Shown piece by piece: positions 1 through 7,318 of a DNA stretch of 35,827 nt. The first letter of the stretch is position 1; each line of letters opens with the position of its first letter. The translations under genes and the position numbers were made by a program. The notes below the pieces were generated by a model. That model did no database searches, was not told the DNA's origin, and was given only the letters and a program-made list of their open reading frames with translations. Origin of the DNA: an uncultured beta proteobacterium (GTDB lineage Bacteria; Pseudomonadota; Gammaproteobacteria; Burkholderiales; Burkholderiaceae_C); the NCBI GenBank assembly GCA_903823025.1, contig CAIJRK010000014.1, forward strand, positions 1 through 35,827, in the 5' to 3' direction.

Positions 1-298
1 AAACCGCCTTCTTGAGTGACGACCTACCCCTCAAGAACTTGAAAACAATAGCCTGTAGGCAATTTTATGAGGTCGAAAATTTTCAAAAGATGAGTCTCTG
101 AAGTATTTCAGCAGCCTGTAAAGATCGTGAACAGGTTCTTAGGCACTAATTGCGAAGTCGTCCAAAGGTTGCGCCCTTGGGCTTGAATCAGGCGTCAACT
201 CTGATCTGGTCGCCGTGGTGGTTTTAACGCTCCCGGCGGCTTTTCTTTTGGACGTCATTTTGTTGATAGATGATATTGCTTGTAGTATCATTTAACCC
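1..298. other. gene-free left edge upstream of hicA
   Basis: No convincing coding frame is visible here. The only structure I see near the edge is an 8-bp inverted repeat, TTCTTGAG at 9-16 against CTCAAGAA at 30-37, with a second smaller repeat (TCAAG-aa-CTTGA, 31-42) overlapping its right arm. No U-run follows, so I do not call a terminator. The right end of the stretch holds the probable hicA operator, listed separately. The neighbour to the left of the window is unknown. Confidence 0.5.
270..291. promoter_or_regulatory. probable HicB operator upstream of hicA
   Basis: An inverted repeat, ATGATA at 270-275 and TATCAT at 286-291 with a 10-nt spacer, ends 7 bp before the hicA start codon. 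HicB antitoxins of the ribbon-helix-helix or helix-turn-helix kind are known to repress their own operon by binding palindromes at the promoter, so this is the natural candidate operator. A weak -35-like TTGATA lies at 263-268. No Shine-Dalgarno sequence is visible before hicA. Confidence 0.45.
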
Positions 299-543
299 AT
301 GAACACCGCGACTAAACTGTTTGACGCCATGCGCAAAAATCTCTTGGACTGGCGCATAGAGCAGTTGCTCACGGTGGCCCGTCAGTACGTCAGTACGGTA
401 TGGAGGTGCGCAACCACGGCGGTAGCCACCATGTGTTCTCCCATTCGGCACTGGCGGACACCTTGTCCGTGCCTGCGCACAAGCCGGTCAAGCCCATCTA
501 TATCAAGCGCTTCCTCGCGCTAGTGCAGCAACTCAAGGAGTGA
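299..543 (+). pseudogene. hicA: HicA-type mRNA interferase toxin, frameshifted by 8-bp tandem duplication
   Basis: The octamer CGTCAGTA occurs twice in tandem at 380-387 and 388-395. With both copies the frame shifts after Tyr30 and ends at a TAG (521-523). Removing one copy restores a continuous frame of about 78 residues ending at the TGA at 541-543. The restored frame contains the HicA core, Gly-Gly-Ser-His-His-Val-Phe, with the presumed catalytic histidine, and a C-terminal Lys-Pro-Ile-Tyr-Ile-Lys segment. HicA is a small double-stranded-RNA-binding-fold RNase that cleaves mRNA during translation and is neutralised by HicB. The break lies before the catalytic motif, so the present allele should be inactive. 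hicB follows 3 bp after the restored stop. The reading is strong because both the motif and the exact repeat agree; a sequencing or assembly error cannot be excluded. Confidence 0.85.
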
Positions 544-546
544 ACG

Positions 547-957
547 ATGACTGTCAAAACTATTCCCCAAGCCCGCCCGCCCTATCCGTTTGAGGCGTAC
601 AGCTACGTGGTCGGCCCCATTGCGGCAACCGACGGCGGCGGCTTTTTGTTCACCATGCCCGACTTTGCCGGACTCATGGCCGATGGTGCTACGGTGGATG
701 AGGCCGTAGCCCAAGGGCGTGACGCTTTCATTGCCGTGATAAGCGCATTGGTTGATATGGGCCGTGAGGTGCCCAAACCCACGGTGAGCGCTGCGGATTT
801 TTCTCCTGTCTCGGCCTCTGGTAAGTTTGTTGCCCGCGTGCCAAAAACTCTGCACGCCCAGTTGACTACCCGCGCCAAGACGGAGGGCGTCTCCCTGAAC
901 ACGCTGGTGCTGACCTTCATTGCCGAGGGCATGGGGCGGCGCGGGACGCACGCCTGA
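547..957 (+). CDS. hicB: HicB-family antitoxin
   Basis: The 136-residue protein has the two parts of HicB. Residues about 14-70 form the partially degenerate RNase-H-like domain, with Asp-Gly-Gly-Gly-Phe-Leu-Phe-Thr-Met-Pro-Asp and the 'ATVDEAVAQGRDA' helix. Residues about 88-131 form a ribbon-helix-helix-like DNA-binding domain ('FVARVPKTLHAQLTTRAKTE'). It should bind and silence HicA and repress the operon. The start is supported by AAGGAG at 535-540, six bases upstream and inside the hicA 3' end, so translation was probably coupled to hicA reading. The gene is intact although its toxin partner is frameshifted, leaving an orphan antitoxin. It converges on tolA with only 6 bp between the two stop codons and no terminator between them. 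Confidence 0.88.
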   Translation: MTVKTIPQARPPYPFEAYSYVVGPIAATDGGGFLFTMPDFAGLMADGATVDEAVAQGRDAFIAVISALVDMGREVPKPTVSAADFSPVSASGKFVARVPKTLHAQLTTRAKTEGVSLNTLVLTFIAEGMGRRGTHA

Positions 958-963
958 AGCGTT

Positions 964-1983
964 TTAGTCACGCGGCCTAAAGACGATAGTCAAAGAGGGG
1001 GGCACCCGCCCATCCGTATCAGGCGGGATCTTCTCGGTCTTGTCGATGGCTCTCAAAACAGCGGCATCCCAGGATTTATCGCCGCTGGGTTTGGTCAACT
1101 TGCGGCTGAGAATGGTGCCATCGGGACTGGTTCTCACCTCCACTTCAGCAATCGGGTTACCTACAATTTCGTCCGCAAATACGATATTGGGTTTGATGCT
1201 GGCGACGATGCGGCCCGCGTAGCCTGCTGACGGCCCGGACGATTTCAACGCCGACCCCGTGGCGCCGGGCGCACCGCTGGCCCCAGCCAGTCCGGCGATG
1301 CGTTTGAGGTTTTCTTGCCGCTGGGCAATTTCTTGTTTTTTGGCCTCCTGCTGGGCTGCAACCGCTTCTTTACGCTTGGTTTCCTGCTCGGCTTTCTTCT
1401 TGTCTTGCGCTACTTGCCTGTCTTTTTCTTGCTGAACTTGCTCACGTTTTTCTTCCAAACGTTTTTTATCAAGTGCGGCTTTTTCCTGATTTAGTTTGTC
1501 TTGCTGCAACTTGTCTTGTTTTATTTTTTCCAGACGCTTTTTCTCCAGCTGCTGTTCCTCAAGTTCTTGTTGTTTTTCAAGTGCGGCCTGTTTTTCTTTT
1601 TTTAGCCGTAATTTCTCACGCGCCAAGGCAATATCGGGGTCCGGCAACTTGGGTTCAACCTTGGGGGGCGCAGGCTTTGGAGGCGGTGCCACAGGTGCTG
1701 AAGGTGGCGCAGGAGGCGGTGCTTTTTTGGGCGGTGGCGGCGGCGTAACAGGCGCTATCACCGGTGTCGGCACTTCAATCAGCTTGGGGGCGGCTTGTTG
1801 TGGCAGGGCTGACCACAACTCAGCCGTAGCGGTGGTCAGCGTTACCGGCTCGCTTCTCCAATGCACACTCCAAGTCAGGGCACCCAGTAAAACAACATGG
1901 GCCAGCAAAGCCAGACCGAACGACCGTATCAGGCCCGACGTGGGGGGCGGCGTAAATTCAGGACGATCGGTTGCAGCGTGCAT
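964..1983 (-). CDS. tolA: TolA, Tol-Pal system periplasm-spanning protein
   Basis: The 339-residue protein shows the three TolA parts. One transmembrane helix lies at about 22-41. A Pro-rich segment at 72-118 leads into a Lys/Glu/Gln-rich coiled-coil at about 118-225. The C-terminal domain at about 255-339 has a TonB/TolA fold signature ('GNPIAEVEVRTSPDG' and 'SWDAAVLRAIDKTEKIPP'). TolA transmits proton-motive force from TolQR to the outer membrane, where it works with TolB and Pal during envelope constriction. It starts 9 bp after the tolR stop. It is the last gene of the run: tolB and pal, which usually follow, are absent, and hicB converges on it instead. Length and C-terminus look complete. 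Confidence 0.95.
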   Translation of the reverse strand: MHAATDRPEFTPPPTSGLIRSFGLALLAHVVLLGALTWSVHWRSEPVTLTTATAELWSALPQQAAPKLIEVPTPVIAPVTPPPPPKKAPPPAPPSAPVAPPPKPAPPKVEPKLPDPDIALAREKLRLKKEKQAALEKQQELEEQQLEKKRLEKIKQDKLQQDKLNQEKAALDKKRLEEKREQVQQEKDRQVAQDKKKAEQETKRKEAVAAQQEAKKQEIAQRQENLKRIAGLAGASGAPGATGSALKSSGPSAGYAGRIVASIKPNIVFADEIVGNPIAEVEVRTSPDGTILSRKLTKPSGDKSWDAAVLRAIDKTEKIPPDTDGRVPPSLTIVFRPRD

Positions 1984-1992
1984 ACGCGGCCT

Positions 1993-2412
1993 CTAGTTCG
2001 CCAGCTGGACGGACAGGCCCACACGCTGCACACCCGCACGCTGCAAGGCATCCATCACTTTGACCACTGTTTCGTATTTGAGATTTTTGTCCGCACTGAT
2101 GACCACGGCTGAATTTGTCTCCCCGCTTTGGGCCGCTTTCACTGCACTGGCAACGTCTTTAAAAACCAGAGGCATCGATTTTTCTTTGATTTTCATCTCG
2201 ATTAATTCATCTTTGCCAATGACGATTTGAATTACCTGGTCGGGTTGCTTGCTGCCTTTGCCCACGCTGGGCAGATCAATCATGCTGGGCGTGATGAGGG
2301 GCGCGGTCACCATGAAGATGATGAGCAGCACCAACATGACATCAATGAATGGCACCATGTTGATCTCGTTGATGGTTCGCCGCCCACGTCCTCTGCCTAC
2401 TACGGATGCCAT
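1993..2412 (-). CDS. tolR: TolR, ExbD/TolR-type proton-channel subunit
   Basis: A protein of 139 residues with a cytoplasmic N-terminus (Arg-Gly-Arg-Gly-Arg-Arg), a single transmembrane helix at about 19-41 containing Asp24 in 'NMVPFIDVMLVLLIIF', and a periplasmic domain. Asp24 matches the proton-carrying aspartate of TolR/ExbD. I chose the ATG at 2412, preceded by GAAAGG eight bases upstream; the frame is open for 71 more codons but that stretch overlaps tolQ and has no membrane-protein character. The tolQ stop (2426-2428) sits against this ribosome binding site, so translation is probably coupled. With TolQ it forms the inner-membrane motor that energises TolA. Confidence 0.95.
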   Translation of the reverse strand: MASVVGRGRGRRTINEINMVPFIDVMLVLLIIFMVTAPLITPSMIDLPSVGKGSKQPDQVIQIVIGKDELIEMKIKEKSMPLVFKDVASAVKAAQSGETNSAVVISADKNLKYETVVKVMDALQRAGVQRVGLSVQLAN

Positions 2413-2425
2413 GATCAAACGCCTT

Positions 2426-3118
2426 TCATTGGCCGGAGGCCGACTGCGCGCTGACATTGCGCTGCAAGATGTTGGAGAACTCTTCGGTGAATGTTTCCAG
2501 CCGAATCGCAATGCGGTCAATATCCCGGGCAAACCGGTTGTAGGCCACCACCGCTGGAATCGCAGCAAACAAGCCAATGGCAGTGGCCACCAAGGCCTCG
2601 GCAATGCCGGGTGCCACCGTGGCAAGCGTCACGGTTTGCAGCGCGGCCAACCCGGTGAAGGCGTGCATGATGCCCCACACGGTGCCAAACAAACCGACAT
2701 AAGGCGAGACTGAACCGACTGAGGCAAGGAACGACAGATTGGTTTCCACCACATCCATTTCACGCTGAAAGCTGGCGCGCATGGCCCGACGAGCACCTTC
2801 CATCAAGGTGCTGACATCGGTGATGCGTTTTTCATGCAGTTTTTTAAATTCGCGCATCCCACTGGCAAAAATACGCTCCATCGGGCCGGAGTCGCGGGAG
2901 TTTTGGGCGGCGGCGGAATACAAGTCATTCATGCTGGTGCCCGACCAGAATTCGCGCTCAAACCGGTCGTTAAGCGCCTTGACCCGTTTCAAGGCAAACA
3001 GCTTGCGAAAAATGGCGGCCCAACTGGAGATAGAAACGCCAATCAATATCAACATGACAAATTGCACGACCACACTGGCGTTGAGTACCAGATGGAGGAT
3101 CGACATATCTTGGTTCAT
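2426..3118 (-). CDS. tolQ: TolQ, ExbB/TolQ-type motor subunit
   Basis: A 230-residue inner-membrane protein with three predicted transmembrane helices at about 14-36, 127-152 and 168-192, the usual TolQ topology and length. The family signature around 'GSVSPYVGLFGTVWGIM' (135-151) and 'APGIAEALVATAIGLFAAIP' is clear. TolQ pentamers with TolR conduct protons and drive TolA. Its ATG overlaps the stop of the upstream aminotransferase gene by 4 bp, so it is read as part of the rib-nusB run. The thioesterase gene ybgC, the common upstream neighbour of tolQ, is not here. Confidence 0.95.
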   Translation of the reverse strand: MNQDMSILHLVLNASVVVQFVMLILIGVSISSWAAIFRKLFALKRVKALNDRFEREFWSGTSMNDLYSAAAQNSRDSGPMERIFASGMREFKKLHEKRITDVSTLMEGARRAMRASFQREMDVVETNLSFLASVGSVSPYVGLFGTVWGIMHAFTGLAALQTVTLATVAPGIAEALVATAIGLFAAIPAVVAYNRFARDIDRIAIRLETFTEEFSNILQRNVSAQSASGQ

Positions 3119-4308
3119 GGTGTATTTTCCAAAAAATCTTTTAAACGTTCGATGGCTTGTTTCAACTGCGCCATGGAACTGGCCGTTGAAAAGCGGATGA
3201 AATTATGCGTGTCGGCGGTTCCAAAATCACGCCCCGGCGTGACGGCAACGTGAGCTTTTTGCATGATCTCGAAGGAAAGATCCCAGCTGTCTTTGATTTT
3301 CAACTTGGCCAGGGCGCCCGAGCAATCGGCCCAGGCGTAAAAAGCGCCATCAGGCATCACCGGCACGTTCAAGCCCAGCGCATTCAGGGCTGGAATAAAG
3401 TAGTCACGGCGGGCTTTGAACTCGGCACGGCGGCGCTCATATTCAGCCAGACTTTCCGCCTCAAAACAGGCGAGTGCCGCATGTTGAGAAATGGTGCTGG
3501 GGCAAATAAACAGGTTTTGGGCCAGCCGTTCAATCACGGGCACAAGGCGCTCCGGCACCACCATCCAGCCCAGCCGCCAGCCGGTCATGCTGAAGTATTT
3601 GCTGAAACTGTTGATGCTGATCAGGTTGTCATCCAGTGCCAAGGCAGTCTGACCAAATTGCGCGTCATAGCTCAAGCCCAGGTAGATTTCATCAACCAGC
3701 GTGATGCCGCCTTTGTGGCTCACCACCTCATGAATCCGGCGTAATTCATCCGGGTGAATGGACGTACCGGTGGGGTTCGAGGGGGAGGCCAGCAGCACGC
3801 CGCGTGTTTTTTCACCCCATGCGGCTTGCACTTTGTCGGCGCTTAATTGAAAGCGTTCCGCCGCTGTGGTTGGAATCAGCACCGCCGTGCCGTCTGCCGC
3901 GCTGACAAAATGCCGGTTACACGGGTAACTGGGGTCGGGCATGAGTATCTCGTCGCCCGAATCAATCAGCGCCAGACAAGCCAATTGCAAAGCCGCCGAA
4001 GCGCCCGCCGTGACCACAATGCGGTTAGGCGAGACTTTGACGTTAAAGCGCTGCCCATACCAGTCGCTGATGCGCTCACGCAGCGCCATCATGCCGGTGG
4101 CTTGTGTGTAATGGGTGGCGCCGTCGCGCACTGCTTGACACGCGGCTTCCTGCACCAGCGGCGGCGCCGTAAAGTCCGGCTCGCCGATGTTCAGAAAGAT
4201 CATGGGCGTCTGCGTGTGCGCCACCTGAGCGGCCAGCGTGGCGGCCGCTTTGGCGACCTCCATCACATAAAAAGGCTCAATCCGTTGTGCCCGGCGGGAG
4301 ATTTTCAT
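3115..4308 (-). CDS. PLP-dependent aminotransferase, class I/II (fold type I)
   Basis: A 397-residue protein with the full aspartate-aminotransferase-like motif set: 'SPSNPTG' (Asn178), Asp206 and Tyr209 in '[11 protein letters not shown]', the Schiff-base Lys237 in '[18 protein letters not shown]', and the carboxylate-binding Arg372 in 'NFIRFS'. It should transfer amino groups between an amino acid and a 2-oxo acid in the cytoplasm; the substrate cannot be read from sequence. The 4-bp overlaps with both nusB and tolQ tie it into the operon. Orthologues beside ribH-nusB are, as I recall, common in this bacterial group, so position is conserved without explaining function. An AspC/AlaA-like role is possible. 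Confidence 0.85.
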   Translation of the reverse strand: MKISRRAQRIEPFYVMEVAKAAATLAAQVAHTQTPMIFLNIGEPDFTAPPLVQEAACQAVRDGATHYTQATGMMALRERISDWYGQRFNVKVSPNRIVVTAGASAALQLACLALIDSGDEILMPDPSYPCNRHFVSAADGTAVLIPTTAAERFQLSADKVQAAWGEKTRGVLLASPSNPTGTSIHPDELRRIHEVVSHKGGITLVDEIYLGLSYDAQFGQTALALDDNLISINSFSKYFSMTGWRLGWMVVPERLVPVIERLAQNLFICPSTISQHAALACFEAESLAEYERRRAEFKARRDYFIPALNALGLNVPVMPDGAFYAWADCSGALAKLKIKDSWDLSFEIMQKAHVAVTPGRDFGTADTHNFIRFSTASSMAQLKQAIERLKDFLENTP

Positions 4309-4838
4309 TCGCGATTTTTAATCCGGTCAGCGGCCATTTCGTCAGCACGCAGTTGGCTTGCCAGCCCGTTGAGCACGGCGTTAACGTACTTGTGGCCGTC
4401 GGTGCCGCCGAACTCTTTGGCCAGTTCTACGCACTCGTTAAGCACCACGCGCCACGGTACATCCAGACAGTGTTTAAGCTCATAAGCACCAATCCACATG
4501 ACGCTGTGTTCTACCGGCGAAATCTCTAACAAGCGACGATCCAGCAAAGGGGCCAACAAGGCATCCAACGCCTGCGCTTGTTCGGTGCAACCTTGCAGCA
4601 GTGCATCAAAATGGACGGAATCGCATTTTGAAAATCCGGCCAAATCACGGGTAAACGCGTCCACGTCAGACACGGAGTTTTTGCCGACCAGTGTTTGATA
4701 CAAAGCCTGTAACGCAAATTCGCGGGCGCGTGAACGCTCCGATTTGCTGCCCGCCTTGCGCGCACCGGTGCTGGTCAGTCCCGTGCGGGTTTGACGGGGC
4801 GGGCGAACGCCCATGGGGTTGGGTTTTAGATCATTCAT
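4305..4838 (-). CDS. nusB: transcription antitermination factor NusB
   Basis: The 177-residue product contains the NusB helical domain from about residue 34 ('[13 protein letters not shown]') to the end, including '[20 protein letters not shown]' (about 133-152), the characteristic C-terminal motif. NusB with NusE (S10) binds boxA in rRNA leaders and supports processive antitermination. A basic, Pro/Arg-rich N-terminal extension of about 33 residues precedes the domain, longer than in E. coli. The start overlaps the ribH stop by 8 bp. Linkage of nusB with ribH is widespread in proteobacteria. Confidence 0.95.
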   Translation of the reverse strand: MNDLKPNPMGVRPPRQTRTGLTSTGARKAGSKSERSRAREFALQALYQTLVGKNSVSDVDAFTRDLAGFSKCDSVHFDALLQGCTEQAQALDALLAPLLDRRLLEISPVEHSVMWIGAYELKHCLDVPWRVVLNECVELAKEFGGTDGHKYVNAVLNGLASQLRADEMAADRIKNRE

Positions 4839-5310
4839 TGATTTCTTTCAGCAAGTTGGCCATTTCAATGGCGACACGCGCGGCATCGCGCCCTTTTTCG
4901 ATTTGCCGGGTAATGGCTTGTTCCATGTTTTCAGGGGTCAAAATCGCATTGGCGATGGGCAACTGATGGTCGAGTGCCACGCGACTCACGCCTGCACCGG
5001 ATTCATTCGCCACCAATTCAAAGTGGTAAGTTTCACCTCGAATAATGCAGCCAATCGCCACCAAAGCATCGTATTTTTGTTTTTTAGCCAGCGCTTGCAA
5101 GGCGAGTGGCACTTCCAGCGCGCCGGGGACTTGCAGCAAGTCAATATTTTTTTCGGCAACGCCTAACGCCATCAACTCAGCCTTGCAGGCTTGAGTCAGT
5201 GTGTTGGTAATCGGCTCGTTAAAGCGAGCTTGGACAATGCCAATCGTGAGCTTTTTGCCGTTCAAGCGGCTGCTCGTGACATCCAGTGTTCCTTTGTCTG
5301 CACCAAACAT
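4831..5310 (-). CDS. ribH: 6,7-dimethyl-8-ribityllumazine synthase
   Basis: A 159-residue lumazine synthase: '[13 protein letters not shown]' (23-35), '[12 protein letters not shown]' (61-72) and '[18 protein letters not shown]' (87-104) with the catalytic His96. It condenses 5-amino-6-ribitylaminouracil with 3,4-dihydroxybutanone 4-phosphate, the penultimate step of riboflavin synthesis. The frame is open for 37 more codons upstream, but they overlap the 3' end of the ribB gene and lack family similarity, so I chose the ATG at 5310, 14 bp after the ribB stop with a weak GAAAG upstream. Usual length for the family. Confidence 0.95.
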   Translation of the reverse strand: MFGADKGTLDVTSSRLNGKKLTIGIVQARFNEPITNTLTQACKAELMALGVAEKNIDLLQVPGALEVPLALQALAKKQKYDALVAIGCIIRGETYHFELVANESGAGVSRVALDHQLPIANAILTPENMEQAITRQIEKGRDAARVAIEMANLLKEINE

Positions 5311-5324
5311 AGTTTTTTCTTTCG

Positions 5325-6440
5325 TTATTTTGTAAGGTAACCGGCGATTTCCAGGCCGTAGCCGGTCATGCTGGGCATCTTGCGCGGATTGCCCATAAGC
5401 GTCATTTTGCGCACGCCGCATTCACGCAGAATTTGTGCGCCAATGCCGTAGCTGCGCAAGTCCATGCGCCCGCGTTCAGGCCCATGGCTGGAGCGGGCCG
5501 TGCCCTCAAACTGGGCCAGTAATTGGGTCGCACTTTCACCGCAATTGAGCAACACCACGACGCCTTTGCCCTCCGCGCTGACACGCGCTAACGTGGCGTC
5601 CAGGCTCCAGGAATGCATGACACGTCCAACTTCAAGAGCGTCCAGCACTGAGAGCGGCTCATGCACGCGGGTCAGAACGGTTTCATCAGGATGCCATTCG
5701 CCTTTGACCAGCGCCAGATGCACCTCGTGGGAAGCTTTGTCTTTAAACGCGTGCAGGGTGAAGGCGCCCGAGGCGGTGTTGATGGTGCGCGTGCCGACTT
5801 TTTCGACCAACGACTCGGTGCGGCTACGGTAGGCAATCAGGTCGGCAATGGTGCCAATCTTGAGGCCATGCTCGGCGGCAAATAATTGCAAATCGGGCAA
5901 GCGGGCCATGGTGCCGTCGTCTTTCATGATTTCGCAGATCACGGCAGCGGGCGAGCAACCGGCCATCTCGGCCAAGTCACAACCGGCTTCGGTGTGACCG
6001 GCGCGCATCAGCACACCGCCCGCAACAGCTTGCAAGGGAAAGATGTGGCCCGGTTGCACCAAGTCATCCGGCGTTGCGTTTTTAGCGACAGCGGCTTGCA
6101 CGGTGCGGGCACGGTCAGCGGCAGAGATGCCGGTGGTCACGCCTTCAGCGGCTTCAATGGAGACGGTGAAGGCGGTGCCTTTTTTGTCGCCATTGCGCAA
6201 AGTCATGGGCGGCAAGTGCAGGCGTTCGCAACGCTCGCGGGTGAGGGTCAGGCAAATCAGACCCCGGCCAAAACGCGCCATGAAGTTGATGGCGTCTGCG
6301 GTGACGTGGTCAGCGGCCAAGACGAGGTCGCCTTCATTTTCGCGGTCTTCTTCGTCAATCAAAATTACGATGCGCCCGGCGCGCATATCAGCCACGATGT
6401 CTTCAACCGGAGAAATTGCCACAGGAATGAGGGCGGTCAT
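5325..6440 (-). CDS. ribB: 3,4-dihydroxybutanone 4-phosphate synthase with degenerate GTP cyclohydrolase II domain
   Basis: A 371-residue two-domain protein. Residues about 10-203 are a normal DHBP synthase ('[17 protein letters not shown]' at 29-45, '[11 protein letters not shown]' at 146-156). Residues about 205-371 align with RibA but have lost its active site. In E. coli RibA the zinc cysteines lie in a Glu-Cys-Leu and Arg-Cys-Asp-Cys-Gly context; here the matching stretch reads '[20 protein letters not shown]', with no cysteine. The Gly-Arg-Gly-Ile-Gly motif is also missing. This matches the RibBX-type proteins described in proteobacteria, where the second domain is not a cyclohydrolase. 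It supplies the four-carbon unit for RibH. It starts 11 bp after ribE stops. The first pathway step needs a separate ribA elsewhere. Confidence 0.92.
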   Translation of the reverse strand: MTALIPVAISPVEDIVADMRAGRIVILIDEEDRENEGDLVLAADHVTADAINFMARFGRGLICLTLTRERCERLHLPPMTLRNGDKKGTAFTVSIEAAEGVTTGISAADRARTVQAAVAKNATPDDLVQPGHIFPLQAVAGGVLMRAGHTEAGCDLAEMAGCSPAAVICEIMKDDGTMARLPDLQLFAAEHGLKIGTIADLIAYRSRTESLVEKVGTRTINTASGAFTLHAFKDKASHEVHLALVKGEWHPDETVLTRVHEPLSVLDALEVGRVMHSWSLDATLARVSAEGKGVVVLLNCGESATQLLAQFEGTARSSHGPERGRMDLRSYGIGAQILRECGVRKMTLMGNPRKMPSMTGYGLEIAGYLTK

Positions 6441-6451
6441 GCAAATATCTT

Positions 6452-7111
6452 TCAGTAAGTGTTGGGGGTGAACGGTTGAGCGTTGGGTGACTGCGGGTCA
6501 GTCGTCAGCATCCGCTCAACGTAGCGAGCAATGAGGTCAATCTCCAGATTCACGGACGAGCCTGCTGTGAGTGCGCCTAGCGCCGTATTCTGAACCGTAT
6601 GCGGAATCAGGTTGATGCTGACTTCACATCCCCCCTCGACATCCTGAATGCGGTTAACGGTCAGGCTCACGCCGTTGACCGTGAGTGAGCCTTTGTAGGC
6701 GAGGTATTTAGCCAGGGTTGGGGGGGCCAATAAGCGCAACGCCCAGCTTTCGCCGACTTGCTCAAAGTAAGTCACTTGGCCGACGCCATCGACGTGACCC
6801 GACACCAGGTGACCGCCCAAACGGTCGTTGGCGCGCAAGGCTTTTTCAAGATTGATCGTGCCGTTTTGGGTCAAACCCGCCGTCTTGTCCAATGACTCGG
6901 CAGAGATGTCCACCGTAAATTGCTGCTGGGCGGCGTCCCGTGTGGTGACGGTCATGCACGCCCCGTTGAGGGCAATGCTGTCACCCAGGCTCACATCGTC
7001 CAAAAAGGCGGGTGGGCAAGCAATGGTGAGGCGCTTGCCGTGGGTTGAAGAGCTGCCTAAAGCCTGAGCGGTGACGATGCACCCCAGGCCAGTAATGATT
7101 CCAGTAAACAT
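6452..7111 (-). CDS. ribE: riboflavin synthase, alpha subunit
   Basis: A 219-residue protein made of two tandem lumazine-binding repeats: 'MFTGIITGLGCIV' at the N-terminus and 'GDSIALNGACMTVT' in the first, 'GGHLVSGHVDGVG' at the linker, and 'KGSLTVNGVSLTVN' in the second. It dismutates two lumazine molecules to riboflavin. I chose the ATG at 7111 because the family always begins Met-Phe-Thr-Gly; 16 upstream codons are open but unconserved. It heads the ribE-to-tolA run. No FMN-riboswitch consensus is visible in the 7112-7318 leader. The 25 bp just upstream are duplicated downstream of phaC (see repeats). Confidence 0.95.
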   Translation of the reverse strand: MFTGIITGLGCIVTAQALGSSSTHGKRLTIACPPAFLDDVSLGDSIALNGACMTVTTRDAAQQQFTVDISAESLDKTAGLTQNGTINLEKALRANDRLGGHLVSGHVDGVGQVTYFEQVGESWALRLLAPPTLAKYLAYKGSLTVNGVSLTVNRIQDVEGGCEVSINLIPHTVQNTALGALTAGSSVNLEIDLIARYVERMLTTDPQSPNAQPFTPNTY

Positions 7112-7318
7112 GGCTTGTATTTTCGCAGGGAATAAAGAGATTGATGGAGGACCGGCCAAATATGTATTGGGCCAGTTGACGGTTACCGGATTTTGGCACG
7201 GTCGTTCGTTTGGGTCTGTTGTTGATATTTGATAAAAAGCGCTTTTTTATTTTTGCCTACGCTTGGCGCTCAATGCACGACGTCCAGGAAAGTTGTGCAA
7301 AACCTAAAGGTCTTTGCC
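7112..7318. promoter_or_regulatory. divergent control region between ribE and phaC
   Basis: About 200 bp separate the divergent ribE and phaC starts and must hold promoters for both. It contains the R1 repeat near ribE and a 14-bp perfect palindrome, AAAAAGC|GCTTTTT, at 7234-7247 on the phaC side. The conserved core of the FMN riboswitch is not present. I cannot assign -10 and -35 boxes with confidence. Confidence 0.4.
7115..7139. repeat. ribE-leader repeat, copy R1
   Basis: This 25-bp segment, 4-28 bases upstream of the ribE ATG, matches 9248-9272 at 24 of 25 positions in the same orientation. Weaker similarity continues for about 30 bp more, ending in ATGTATTG in both. The pair brackets phaC. 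Confidence 0.75.

Noticed and set aside
1473..1996. Plus-strand Cys/Ser/Gly-rich frames inside tolA
   Set aside because: They are antisense to the Lys/Glu and Pro-rich parts of TolA, whose composition explains them.
7112..7318. FMN riboswitch upstream of ribE
   Set aside because: The conserved RFN core is not present in the leader.
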